Shown here in pieces: positions 25,464 to 33,322 of a DNA stretch of 64,000 nucleotides (its first letter is position 1; each line of letters begins with the position of its first letter). The translations under genes were made by a program, and so were the position numbers. Origin of the DNA: Pseudomonas sp. Irchel 3A7 (GTDB lineage: Bacteria > Pseudomonadota > Gammaproteobacteria > Pseudomonadales > Pseudomonadaceae). The notes beneath the pieces were generated by a model. That model saw nothing but the letters and a program-made list of their open reading frames with translations, ran no database searches and was not told the origin of the DNA. The stretch lies in contig NZ_FYED01000003.1 of assembly GCF_900187565.1 (NCBI RefSeq), forward strand, positions 407,878 to 471,877. Direction: 5' to 3'.

Positions 25464-25524
25464 TTTCGCATAAATCGGTCCTACCAAAAAACGCTGCCTA
25501 CGCCGTCTTTTGATTTATGCGAAA
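25464..25524. promoter_or_regulatory. Perfect 13-bp inverted repeat, candidate autoregulatory operator
   Basis: TTTCGCATAAATC at 25464-25476 and its exact complement GATTTATGCGAAA at 25512-25524 flank 35 bases directly in front of the antitoxin-like gene. The AAAGGA RBS overlaps one arm. Spaced half-sites of this kind suit dimer pairs of XRE antitoxins. Confidence 0.72.
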
Positions 25525-25563
25525 TATACCTATATGGGAATAATCGTCAATCGATGGTTTGGC

Positions 25564-25866
25564 TCACTCAACCATCGCAAAATCCGCCCGCCCCACCGGA
25601 TTCGGCGTCGACCCTTTCACATTCATCCCACGCCCCGGCGCAAACCCCGGGAAGAACACCAGCCCCTGCGACTCAAACCGATACGCCAACGCCAACCGCG
25701 TGACATCCAGTACCTCGCGCCTGGCCTCGAAACGCTGAATGGCCTCCACCGAAACCCCGGCTTCCCGAGACAATTCCTCCACACTCCAACCCAGCATCGC
25801 TCGGGCTTGGGCGCAATGGGCCGGGGTGAATTGGAAAAGGGCGATACGCTCCAGGGTGATTTTCAT
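25564..25866 (-). CDS. XRE-family transcriptional regulator
   Basis: A 100-residue protein with a helix-turn-helix at about residues 17-55 (TPAHCAQARAMLGWSVEELSREAGVSVEAIQRFEARREVLDVTRLALAYRFESQGLVFFPGFAPGRG). The segment LVFFPGF followed by a polar tail is common in small plasmid- and island-borne XRE regulators. It shares no close similarity with the neighbouring XRE gene. It opens the low-GC accessory stretch. Target unknown. Confidence 0.83.
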   Translation of the reverse strand: MKITLERIALFQFTPAHCAQARAMLGWSVEELSREAGVSVEAIQRFEARREVLDVTRLALAYRFESQGLVFFPGFAPGRGMNVKGSTPNPVGRADFAMVE

Positions 25867-26129
25867 CGCTTGAGAGGCCATGGTGTTCTCCGGGCTCGAG
25901 AGTGTTGATCAAAATATACTGTGTTTTTGTACAGTTGTTTTGAGCGCGGATCAAATTGATTTTTTGATTTTTTCTATTCCATGCCTTCCAGCCGGACGGA
26001 CGGTGACCCCCTTGCCGTGCAGGCGCAATGGAGGTTCAACTACTGATCCATCGATTTTGAAGATTGGTGCGGATCGTTTTTTTCGCAACAATCTAATATT
26101 CGCCATTCAATTGTTTGCAGGAGGACATC

Positions 26130-26498
26130 ATGTCGATCGCTGAAAGTGACTGGAAGAAGTTCAAGGAGCTGCGCAGGATTGCGCTCGATCGTTTTTGTCA
26201 GGGCGTTCTGGCCGATGCCAAGGCAATTGCCCAACACGGGGCGCTCTCGGCTCACGCTCGGTATGGCATGCTCTATGGCTTGATTCGGGATCGAAACAAG
26301 GACATGTACGATGCCTTTGATGCGAACAGCCAATCCCGTTCCAGTGCACTCAGAGGCTTGGCTTTGATGGTGATGCATGACTTGCTGACCGAGGCGGAGT
26401 TATCGACTCTCAGTGAAGACGCACGGGCTTACATCTCGCATGTTGTTCGCCAGCCCTATGAGCTGGAGTGGGTTGATGAGATCGTGCGACAGGACTGA
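26130..26498 (+). CDS. Hypothetical helical protein
   Basis: A 122-residue, mostly helical protein without a recognised domain. It starts at 26130 with an excellent RBS (CAGGAGGA). It has no signal peptide, membrane segment or conserved Cys/His cluster. The upstream 230 bases are AT-rich compared with the rest of the window, in line with acquired DNA. It may be co-transcribed with the next gene (36-base gap). Confidence 0.72.
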   Translation: MSIAESDWKKFKELRRIALDRFCQGVLADAKAIAQHGALSAHARYGMLYGLIRDRNKDMYDAFDANSQSRSSALRGLALMVMHDLLTEAELSTLSEDARAYISHVVRQPYELEWVDEIVRQD

Positions 26499-26534
26499 GA
26501 ACTGCTACCACCAGCCTTCTACCAGAGAACCAGG

Positions 26535-27221
26535 ATGTTGATCTTTAACTGTACCGAAGCCGCCAGCAATTTCTTCAGTCGTGTCCACAAGGGCAAGAAA
26601 ATCACCCCGGTGGACAAACCACCATCGTCCATTATTGAAGACGATAAGCCTGATGAGTCAGCCGAACAGTGGCTGGTCCACGCCATCAGCGTTCAACGCA
26701 AACACGTGCTGTTCGTCATCCATGTGCAAACCCGGTATTGCATGATTTTCGCGGACGCGAAAAAGGCCGATGTGGAGGGCTTTGTTAAACGCTTTACTGA
26801 TCGCTGGCTTAATGGAGTGATGCGTGACGCGATGAACCACGACGCTTTGCAATGGATCGCTCCTGACGTCATGCAGGAGCGATTCGACGAAGGCTGTCAT
26901 GACTATCAGTTGTACAAGCGCGGTCACCGTAGCGCGCAAGGCCATATTAATGAAATCGCCTGGATCTTTGAGGACTACGCGGCTGAGTGGGGATGTTTAC
27001 CACCTGATGAAATCATGGCGAGCCGCTTTGATGCCAGGATCAATGGCTTCGTCAGAGGCAACAGCGTCAAAGGTTATGCCTTGCCGGATGAAGAAATGAT
27101 GGCTCACTGGCTACGCCAATATTGCGGTCTTGATGAGTCCGGCGTTCAGAAAGCCCGCAACCGACGTCAAGACGTCAGGCGAGAAATCCGGGCGTTCGAA
27201 GAGGCTGGCGCGAGTCATTGA
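26535..27221 (+). CDS. Hypothetical protein with DUF6933-like N-terminus
   Basis: A 228-residue protein. The N-terminal ~110 residues (LIFNCTEAASNFFSRV, WLVHAISVQRKHVLFVIHVQTRYCMIFADAKKADVEGFVKRF) resemble the small DUF6933 family as I recall it. The C-terminal half is charged and helical (GHINEIAWIFEDYAAEWG, ARNRRQDVRREIRAFEEA). It probably forms an operon with the preceding gene. Function unknown. Confidence 0.68.
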   Translation: MLIFNCTEAASNFFSRVHKGKKITPVDKPPSSIIEDDKPDESAEQWLVHAISVQRKHVLFVIHVQTRYCMIFADAKKADVEGFVKRFTDRWLNGVMRDAMNHDALQWIAPDVMQERFDEGCHDYQLYKRGHRSAQGHINEIAWIFEDYAAEWGCLPPDEIMASRFDARINGFVRGNSVKGYALPDEEMMAHWLRQYCGLDESGVQKARNRRQDVRREIRAFEEAGASH

Positions 27222-27227
27222 TTCGAG

Positions 27228-28193
27228 TCACTTGCCCTCCAACCCCGGCGCCTCCCGCACAATAAAGTGATCCAGATTCTCAATGTCGGCACTGAACACC
27301 CCGAACGTCTGCTCGGGGTTTTTCTTGCTCGGCACCTGCTTCAACGCCGGCGTCACCCCGTAAAAGAAGCAGTACAACTCGCGCCCACTCTCGATGGCAT
27401 GCTTGATCTCTTCCAGGAACGCCTTGCGCTTGCGGTAGCTGTCGATCAGCTTCTTGCTCAAGTAAACATTGACCGAATACGGCTTCTTTTCGAACCAGAC
27501 CTTCTTCTCGAAATCGATGCGAAAGCTCTGGGTGTAGTCCTTGATTTCCTTGACCTTGCCCCAGTAAATCAGCCCCTTATTGTCCTGCAGATACTCGATC
27601 TTCTTGAAAAACGCCCCGTAGGTCGCCGCATGCTCACCGATCTTCAGCGGCATGCGCTTAAGCAGCTCCCTGTCCTCGAAATTCGAGACAAAACACTCCA
27701 CGGGGTGGGCGAAGACACTGGTCTTGTCCGGTGCCGAATCCTGGGCTGAAGGCTCGACGCCAGTGTCTGCTGAGGACGCAATCGCCTCATCCCGCGCAAC
27801 GTTCACCACCCCCTTCGGACTGTGCGGCTTGCGCACATACTGACGCCGCGTCAGCAACAACTCCGACGGAAAATGCTCCTCACGACCGTCATCCGCTTCC
27901 GTACCATCCGCCTCCGACGCGGGCGTCTTCAGGCTCACATAAGGACAACCCTCGACATGCCGCGTACTCGGCAAATTCTTGAAATGCGGCGTGCGCACGT
28001 AATTCACGTTCTTGGCATTAAACGTCCCCAACCCATTCGCCGCATCGAACGCCAAACGACAGGCATCGTTGGGGCACTGGAAATGCTCCTGGGCGGAATC
28101 GAACGCCATGGTCTCGTCGAAATTGAGATCGCGCACGTCATAAATCGACAACTTGTCGTCGAGGCTGAGGCAGTAGGCGAGGTCGAATTTCAT
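27228..28193 (-). CDS. Hypothetical protein, accessory region
   Basis: A 321-residue protein without a recognised domain. Residues 38-70 hold a small Cys/His-containing element (FQCPNDACRLAFDAAN, then TRHVEGCPYVS) that could bind zinc. The middle (about 90-160) is low in complexity and acidic. The last 140 residues are basic and helical (YWGKVKEIKDYTQSFRIDFEKKVWFEKKPYSVNVYLSKKLIDSYRKRK). It converges on the preceding gene with a six-base gap. It may be a nucleic-acid-binding protein; the composition is the only basis. Confidence 0.62.
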   Translation of the reverse strand: MKFDLAYCLSLDDKLSIYDVRDLNFDETMAFDSAQEHFQCPNDACRLAFDAANGLGTFNAKNVNYVRTPHFKNLPSTRHVEGCPYVSLKTPASEADGTEADDGREEHFPSELLLTRRQYVRKPHSPKGVVNVARDEAIASSADTGVEPSAQDSAPDKTSVFAHPVECFVSNFEDRELLKRMPLKIGEHAATYGAFFKKIEYLQDNKGLIYWGKVKEIKDYTQSFRIDFEKKVWFEKKPYSVNVYLSKKLIDSYRKRKAFLEEIKHAIESGRELYCFFYGVTPALKQVPSKKNPEQTFGVFSADIENLDHFIVREAPGLEGK

Positions 28194-28298
28194 GGGGCTC
28201 GGGTCCGTGAGAGGGAAGGGTATTAATAGCGGGACGCGAGACCCGTTGCACTCACTGTTTTCAACACACTACAAAATCAACGGCAACCCACCAAACCC

Positions 28299-28324
28299 GT
28301 GGGAGCGAGCCTGCTCGCGAATCC
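28299..28324. repeat. Single REP element
   Basis: One main-class REP core (GTGGGAGCGAGCCTGCTCGC) without an inverted partner, next to a second-class REPIN. Confidence 0.8.
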
Positions 28325-28359
28325 CAAACTCACAACCGACACCAAGTCGAACACCCACC

Positions 28360-28508
28360 TGTGGCGAGGGAGCTTGCTCCCGCTGGGTCGCGAAGCGACC
28401 CCAAAACCAGCAAACGCGGAGCATCAGGCAGACCACGTTGCCTGGATTGGCGACTGCTACGCAGCCGAGCGCGACGGTGCGTCAATCCGACAAGCTCCCT
28501 CGCCACAG
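28360..28508. repeat. Second-class REPIN, long spacer
   Basis: Core GTGGCGAGGGAGCTTGCTCC at the left and its complement at the right, with internal GGGTCGCGAAGCGACCCC hairpin and a partial copy in between. It lies between the hypothetical gene and the bacteriocin immunity cluster. Confidence 0.75.
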
Positions 28509-28545
28509 ATTTATATACTTGAACAGTGAGTTGGTGCGGCTGCAT

Positions 28546-28776
28546 TCAAGCGTTGCAGCTAAGTTGAAATAGGTATGCTGGGTCATAAATCTTTTTCCCC
28601 AACAAGTTCTCCAGAGCTCCAAGCTGCTCGATAGTGAGGTTGTATCCCTCCCATCCTTGTTGGTCAGCGGTCCATCCCATAATCCGTTTTACTTCCTGAT
28701 CCTTCCCAGTCGGAAGCTCCTCTTCGAAGGCCAGGAGCTCGCTATCTCTGTAAAACGCTTCAATTACATAAATCAT
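28546..28776 (-). CDS. DUF7683-like protein, second immunity module (copy 2)
   Basis: A 76-residue acidic protein (MIYVIEAFYRDSELLAFEEELP start, EGYNLTIEQLGALENLLGKKIYDPAYLFQLSCNA end). I recall this as the DUF7683 type, of unknown function. It is about 85% identical by eye to the copy at 29387-29617, and the sequence just downstream of both copies is also conserved. Both follow a cloacin-type immunity gene, so the pair is likely one functional module. It may be an accessory immunity or regulator protein. Confidence 0.85.
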   Translation of the reverse strand: MIYVIEAFYRDSELLAFEEELPTGKDQEVKRIMGWTADQQGWEGYNLTIEQLGALENLLGKKIYDPAYLFQLSCNA

Positions 28777-28906
28777 GGTTCCACGACATCACTGATAAAT
28801 TTGAGCGCAGTTTTTGAGGCGATTGCAGTGAGCCATCCCTTTTCAAACCACTAATCGTCTGTATTCAGGATTAGGGGAAAGTCCAGTAAGCGAAAAAGAA
28901 CTGTTT

Positions 28907-29161
28907 TCACCAAGTATTCCTGTATCGAAAAGATATCTGGTAGTCGAATGTATTTGGCTCGATTTTGTGACCAAACAAGGGTTGAATTTTGGGTATCCAG
29001 TCATTTTTTACATCGTACCCTCCGTCATAAATCTCAAGCTCTTCCATGAGGCCCAAAGCATCAATGATCGAGCCGTCGTCACCAAGATCGGCCGAGTATT
29101 CTTTTCCCTCTAATGCTTCGGTTTTTTTGTCATACCAATTCAATCGGACTTTTAGCCCCAT
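28907..29161 (-). CDS. Colicin E3/cloacin-type immunity protein (second copy)
   Basis: An 84-residue immunity protein. The start GLKVRLNWYDKKTEALEGKE, middle GDDGSIIDALGLMEELEIYDGGYDV and end FDYQISFRYRNTW match the cloacin immunity family, whose members bind and neutralise E3-type rRNases. It differs at many positions from the neighbouring immunity gene, including the IEALGMPIENNINNGGFDV loop that contacts the toxin, so specificity has probably shifted. The gene preceding it is only a 23-codon remnant of a bacteriocin, so it is an orphan immunity gene. Confidence 0.92.
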   Translation of the reverse strand: MGLKVRLNWYDKKTEALEGKEYSADLGDDGSIIDALGLMEELEIYDGGYDVKNDWIPKIQPLFGHKIEPNTFDYQISFRYRNTW

Positions 29162-29168
29162 CCTAGCC

Positions 29169-29237
29169 TCACAAGTACTTACTTATGTTGCGGTTTTTCT
29201 TGGGGGGATCTATCTGTTCACCCGTTAAATGATCAAA
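29169..29237 (-). pseudogene. 3'-terminal remnant of a second colicin E3-type bacteriocin gene
   Basis: Read on the minus strand, 23 codons encode FDHLTGEQIDPPKKNRNISKYL and a stop, closely matching the end of the intact bacteriocin (FDHKTGEQLDPPKKNRSIKKYL). The seven-base gap to the following immunity start is the same as in the intact pair. Upstream of this stretch the similarity ends and there are in-frame stops, so the toxin gene is otherwise lost. Confidence 0.88.
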
Positions 29238-29386
29238 GCTCGCTCACTTCAGGTTTTTGTTCAATACGCTCACTTGGGTTTCAACCATTTCACTATCCCA
29301 TGAGGCCAAAATGGTGACGGTAGAGAAGCAAAAAACTGATCAGATGATTGTTTTTTTACTTGAGCGGCGAGTTTGTGCGGCTGCAT

Positions 29387-29617
29387 TCAAGCGTTGCAGT
29401 TAAGTTGAAATAAATATGCTGGGTCATCAATCTTTTTTCCCAACAAGTTTTCCAGGGCTTCAAGCTGCTCGTTCGTCAGGTCGTATCCTTCCCAGCCTTG
29501 TTGTTCAGCGGTCCATGCCATGATCCGTTTTATTTCCTGAACATTTCCAGTCGGGAGCTCTTCTTCGAATGCAAGGAGCTCGTTATCTCTGTAAAAGGCT
29601 TCGATTACATAAACCAT
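29387..29617 (-). CDS. DUF7683-like protein (copy 1)
   Basis: A 76-residue acidic protein, the near-duplicate of 28546-28776 (VYVIEAFYRDNELLAFEEELP, EGYDLTNEQLEALENLLGKKIDDPAYLFQLNCNA). It follows the bacteriocin's own immunity gene by 93 bases on the same strand. Repeated linkage in both modules argues that it is selected together with the immunity gene. No catalytic or membrane feature; one Cys near the C-terminus. Confidence 0.86.
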   Translation of the reverse strand: MVYVIEAFYRDNELLAFEEELPTGNVQEIKRIMAWTAEQQGWEGYDLTNEQLEALENLLGKKIDDPAYLFQLNCNA

Positions 29618-29710
29618 GGTTCCACGACATCACTGATAAATTTGAGGGTGGTTTCTGAGGCGATTGCTGTGGGAAAGTCAAACGGGTGTGCGGCCCATAA
29701 ACATCCTCAT

Positions 29711-29965
29711 TTACCATTTGTCACGATAGATGAATGCCACCTGATAGTCATAGGAGGACAAGCGAATGACATGGAGGAAATGGGGTTGCAGCGTACTGAC
29801 CCAATGGGGGGCAACGTCAAAGCCACCGTTGTTTATGTTGTTTTCGATAGGCATGCCCAGTGCTTCAATCACAGAACCGTCATCACCAAAATCTTGCGAC
29901 AACTCCTCTCCTTCGCCCAATTCGGTTTCCTTGTCGTACCATTCAAGTCTAATTTTCAGTCCCAT
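29711..29965 (-). CDS. Colicin E3/cloacin-type immunity protein (cognate to the bacteriocin)
   Basis: An 84-residue immunity protein starting seven bases after the bacteriocin stop. GLKIRLEWYDKETELGEGEE, FGDDGSVIEALGMPIENNINNGGFDVAPHWVSTLQPHF and SYDYQVAFIYRDKW align along their length with colicin E3 immunity. It should bind the rRNase domain in the producer until release. A longer reading back to 30088 would run into the bacteriocin gene and is rejected. It is co-transcribed with the toxin. Confidence 0.94.
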   Translation of the reverse strand: MGLKIRLEWYDKETELGEGEELSQDFGDDGSVIEALGMPIENNINNGGFDVAPHWVSTLQPHFLHVIRLSSYDYQVAFIYRDKW

Positions 29966-29972
29966 AGAGCCC

Positions 29973-31187
29973 TCATAGGTATTTCTTAATACTGCGATTT
30001 TTTTTGGGTGGATCCAGTTGCTCGCCGGTTTTATGATCGAATGAGCCAAGGTGGCTGCCATCACTTGCGCGATACGCCTCCAGTTCACCGTGTAGAAAAT
30101 CCCACTCGTATATGGTTCTACCCTTTACATCAATCCAGCGATCCCGGAGACCACCCTTGTAAGGCGTTTTCTTCTTTGCTCTCTTCAAGTTGGGGAAGGC
30201 AGCTATGTCCTCTGTCTCTGGAGCAGGGTGGTACGAATGGCCAGCTTCAGCGGTGCCTTTGCCGCGGACACTCACCACAATATAAACCGGCCTCACCCCC
30301 GACCCCACCGGAAACACAAGAATGAAATCCTTGTACTCAGGCGGATAAATCGGATTCACGATGATGCTGTCCGCCTGCTTTGTCGGCGGAAAAACCCAGA
30401 TATGCGGCGCCTGCGGGGCAGCCTCCAGTTTGGGAATACCGAGGATGTCGGAGTCGTCGACGGCCGGGGTCCAGATCAGTTCGACACCTTCACCGAGGTC
30501 GGCAACGTACTGGCTGCCGCGCATAACGATCTGCACGACATCGACCATCTCCCAATCGCGATTGTTGCCTGTGTAGAAGCCGTAACCCTTGAGGCTGCCG
30601 TCAGCCTGTTGCTCAATTTGCAGGCGCACGCGGGTGCGGGCTTGTTTGAGGGCGCGCAGTTGGTCTTCGGAATAGAGGGCGCTGTCGCCCAAGGTGGGTG
30701 ACCAAAACACCGCGACCAGGCCGGCCAATGCAGCGCTTGCAGTTGCACCCACGGCGGGCAGAGCGCGTAAAACCGGCTTGCGCAGTTCGAGTTGCCCAAC
30801 ACCAAGCGAAAGAGTGGCGCCGCTGATCGTTTCCAGATTCAGCAGCCCGCCATCGCCTACCTCACGCGTTCCAAGCCAGGCGATTTCGCCGTAATCCTCA
30901 AGGCTGTCGGTGGGCACCATCCCCGAAGGATTCGAGTAGTTGATGACCGCGTCCGGCAACTTGCAGGACTTGGCGAAGACGCAGCCCACTTGAAAAGTTT
31001 CTTGTTCGACCTCGACGATCTGGCGCTTGCGCATGTATGCGTCTTGCCTGGCGAGCATGGCCTCGTAGTCTTGTTGCCGGGCCTCGCGCTCGGCCAGTTC
31101 GTTGGCCGTCATGTAGCGGTAGGTGACGTGATGACCGTCACCGGATGGCGGGTTTCTGACGAGGGGAATGTCCTTGTTGCGAGCCAC
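29973..31187 (-). CDS. S-type bacteriocin with colicin E3-type 16S rRNase domain
   Basis: A 404-residue killer protein. The S-type pyocin domain occupies roughly residues 130-305 (LALPAVGATASAALAGLVAVFW through FVVFPVGSG-like ILVFPVGSGVRPVYIVVSVRG). The C-terminal ~90 residues form a colicin E3 cytotoxic domain: AGHSYHPAPETEDIAAF, then IYEWDFLHGELEAYR. The catalytic set D363, H366 and E370 has the same spacing as D510/H513/E517 of E3, and the C-terminus NRSIKKYL matches. It should cut 16S rRNA at the decoding site. It lacks the long N-terminal receptor-binding region of classic pyocins. The cognate immunity gene follows directly. Confidence 0.93.
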   Translation of the reverse strand: MARNKDIPLVRNPPSGDGHHVTYRYMTANELAEREARQQDYEAMLARQDAYMRKRQIVEVEQETFQVGCVFAKSCKLPDAVINYSNPSGMVPTDSLEDYGEIAWLGTREVGDGGLLNLETISGATLSLGVGQLELRKPVLRALPAVGATASAALAGLVAVFWSPTLGDSALYSEDQLRALKQARTRVRLQIEQQADGSLKGYGFYTGNNRDWEMVDVVQIVMRGSQYVADLGEGVELIWTPAVDDSDILGIPKLEAAPQAPHIWVFPPTKQADSIIVNPIYPPEYKDFILVFPVGSGVRPVYIVVSVRGKGTAEAGHSYHPAPETEDIAAFPNLKRAKKKTPYKGGLRDRWIDVKGRTIYEWDFLHGELEAYRASDGSHLGSFDHKTGEQLDPPKKNRSIKKYL

Positions 31188-31443
31188 TGATTGTCCTTGT
31201 GTGTTCGTCCATCGGCAGCCCCGAGTAAGGGCTGCGCGACGTTAACGAGCGGGACAGTTTGTGGCTGTAGGGCGGTTCTTTAATGACCGTAGGGGGTGTC
31301 TCGAAAATTTGGATATCCGCGGATTTCGACAAGCCCCCTCAAGACATCATTGATGGATTCGAGGCCAGGCAGTAACCCCACCGCAGAAGTCCTGTGGTCG
31401 CGATTCCCAAAAACAACAAGTACTCAAGCCCGGCACCCACATT

Positions 31444-31486
31444 GTGGTGAGGGAGCTTGCTCCCGCTGGGCTGCGAAGCAGCCCCA
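31444..31486. repeat. Single second-class REP
   Basis: GTGGTGAGGGAGCTTGCTCC with the GGGCTGCGAAGCAGCCCC companion stem. No inverted partner nearby. Confidence 0.78.
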
Positions 31487-31552
31487 AAAACCACACTAAG
31501 CGGAACACCAGGCAAACCGACCCGTGCGAGTTGACTGTTTGTACCCAGAAAC

Positions 31553-31594
31553 AAAAAAAATCCGCTGCGAATATTTCAGGCAGCGGATTTTAGT
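31553..31594 (-). terminator. Terminator after the BRO-N fragment
   Basis: AAAATCCGCTGC and GCAGCGGATTTT form a perfect 12-base stem around an 11-base loop. The A-run to the left gives a T-run for minus-strand transcripts. Confidence 0.82.
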
Positions 31595-31606
31595 AGGGGA
31601 GAGCAG

Positions 31607-31849
31607 TCAGTATCCACGCATCACGCGGGATGCCTTCCGCCACCAGGATTCTCGCCGATTGAAAGGATCATCCGCCAACACGCACGGCATATCCCGCAAC
31701 CGAATCCACGGTTCATCCTGCCAATGCAGCATGCAGAGCGACATCTTCGGCCAATCAAGCACACTCAGCGTCGGGCGTTCCACCATGCGCGACGGCTGCG
31801 CATCACGCAGCGCAGCTGCTTCCGAAAAATTAAGGACACCACTGGGCAT
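31607..31849 (-). pseudogene. Truncated BRO-N antirepressor-like gene (C-terminal part only)
   Basis: The open frame gives ALRDAQPSRMVERPTLSVLDWPKMSLCMLHWQDEPWIRLRDMPCVL, aligning with residues ~104-150 of the intact BRO-N gene at 33323-33862, so it is the 3' part of a second copy. The conserved BRO-N domain itself is missing. The homology stops near 31820, at the edge of the AT-rich segment that carries the restriction gene, so the gene was cut by that insertion or by recombination. Confidence 0.82.
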
Positions 31850-32061
31850 TTGACATCAAGCGTTATTTTTCGCGCGCCTCGCGAGCATGCTCGCCGAGCT
31901 TGACGCCTCAAAACTAGTGACAGGGTGTTAGTCAAATTAACGCTATTTAGCAGTTTTGCTTAGAAATAGTGGCGTTTCGCCCAGATACGTATTGAAACCC
32001 TTTTGTACTTTGGTGACGATAGGAAAATTCCTACAGCCATTGCCGACAAAGGGAAGCACTC
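31850..32061. promoter_or_regulatory. AT-rich leader of the type IV restriction gene
   Basis: GC content falls sharply compared with the flanks. A plausible RBS AGGGAAG precedes the GTG start at 32062. A degenerate REP-like GCCTCGCGAGCATGCTCGCCG sits at the left end, and the segment begins where the BRO-N similarity breaks off. Confidence 0.5.
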
Positions 32062-33159
32062 GTGGTGATTAAAGCGGTTTCGAAGGAACGAATAGACAAA
32101 GCATTGCTGGAGTTTGATCGTAAATTTCGGAGTAAGCGAGAGTGGCAGGGCTGGGAAGATAATCTAGCTCACCGTTACGCCGTTCATGATGGCGGTCAGC
32201 TGTATCCGGCAAAGAAAATCGTCTCTTTGGCTACTGGCATTGCCGTAGGAGAGTTCTCCGGTGGGCACCCGACCAACAGTTACCTAATAAAGCGAGGCTT
32301 CACTATTGTGGAGTTGCCACGAGGGGAGGGTGAGCCTGTATTGCAGTTCACGAAGGGGGCTGTGTACGACCGAAAAACTGAGATCAATGGACTGTTTGGT
32401 GGAAGCTTTCAAGACGGCATTACATCGTCCACTACCTACCCTGCGATTTTTTTGTTCACGGGCGATAGCGGTGAGCAATACGGGTATGCCGACCATTGGG
32501 AAGACGGCGCTTTCATTTATACCGGTCAAGGACAACGCGGGCCGATGACTTTGACGCGAGGCAATCGAGCCATTGCGGAGCATGCCAATAATGGCCGAGC
32601 GCTGCACTTGTTTAAGGCCCGTGGGAAAGGTAATGGTCACGCATATATGGGCGAGTTTTCTTGCGCCGACATGTTTAACCGGATCCAGCCGGATGTTACT
32701 GGCCGGGATCGAATGGCGATTGTTTTTCGGTTAGTTCCTGTGGGAATTCCCGCTGAAATAAGTGAGGTTGAAGTACAGGATGAGGATAAGACTGACCTTT
32801 CCGAATCGCTGGCGGCCGCACGGTTGGCTGCACTCGCTGCATGTAAACCTAGCAGAGATGATTTGGGGCAGTCCGCGCCGCGTAAGATCTATCAGCGAAG
32901 TCGAAAGGTTTCGCACTACGTGTTGTTGCGTGCGAAGGGCGAGTGCGAAAGCTGCGAGAAGCCAGCTCCTTTCATGAAAAGGGATGGCACGCCCTACTTA
33001 GAGCCGCATCACGTAAACCGGGTATCAGATGGCGGGTTAGACCATCCGCGTTACGTGGGGGCTGTATGCCCAAGTTGCCATCGGGAAATCCATTCTGGGG
33101 TGCACGGAGCTTTGCTGAATGAGAGGCTGAAACAGCGGTTGGTAGCAATTGAGCCCTGA
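32062..33159 (+). CDS. ScoMcrA-like SRA-HNH type IV restriction endonuclease
   Basis: A 365-residue nuclease with three parts. Residues 1-85 (ERIDKALLEFDRKFRSKREW, YPAKKIVSLATG, FSGGHPTNSYLIKRGF) match the N-terminal head domain of ScoMcrA-like enzymes. Residues ~95-230 form an SRA-type domain (YDRKTEINGLFGG, then YGYADHWEDGAFIYTGQGQRGPMTLTRGNRAIAEHANNGRALHLF), the fold that reads modified cytosine. Residues ~290-355 form an HNH nuclease with CESC and CPSC zinc knuckles and EPHHVNRVSDGG. It lacks the phosphorothioate-binding domain of full ScoMcrA. The start is GTG. It should cut modified foreign DNA such as phage or methylated plasmid DNA. Confidence 0.9.
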   Translation: MVIKAVSKERIDKALLEFDRKFRSKREWQGWEDNLAHRYAVHDGGQLYPAKKIVSLATGIAVGEFSGGHPTNSYLIKRGFTIVELPRGEGEPVLQFTKGAVYDRKTEINGLFGGSFQDGITSSTTYPAIFLFTGDSGEQYGYADHWEDGAFIYTGQGQRGPMTLTRGNRAIAEHANNGRALHLFKARGKGNGHAYMGEFSCADMFNRIQPDVTGRDRMAIVFRLVPVGIPAEISEVEVQDEDKTDLSESLAAARLAALAACKPSRDDLGQSAPRKIYQRSRKVSHYVLLRAKGECESCEKPAPFMKRDGTPYLEPHHVNRVSDGGLDHPRYVGAVCPSCHREIHSGVHGALLNERLKQRLVAIEP

Positions 33160-33322
33160 TTGAGCTGGTGCACGGGCAGCTTGGCTAACCACGTCTGAAG
33201 CTCAGAATTGCCCAGAGGGCCGCTCATAAGATCGCCGAGGGTCGAACCCTCGGACGATACAGAGTGGTAAAAGTCCACAGAATTAGCGAGTGGGCTTGGG
33301 ATCGTCTCTATAAATACATCAC
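33160..33322. other. Gap between restriction gene and BRO-N gene
   Basis: No gene or repeat recognised; the composition is intermediate and it forms the right edge of the AT-rich segment. Confidence 0.4.

Larger units (their letters stand above)
31188..31606. other. 419-base gap upstream of the bacteriocin
   Basis: Holds the bacteriocin promoter region, a second-class REP and a terminator (both listed). About 31235-31330 is a plain AT-rich leader. I see no LexA-type CTGTATN2AWACAG box, although SOS control is usual for pyocins. Confidence 0.5.

Noticed and set aside
31870..31900. Palindrome with GCGAGCATGCTCGC
   Set aside because: Only a degenerate REP core without flanks; mentioned with the leader but not called as an element.
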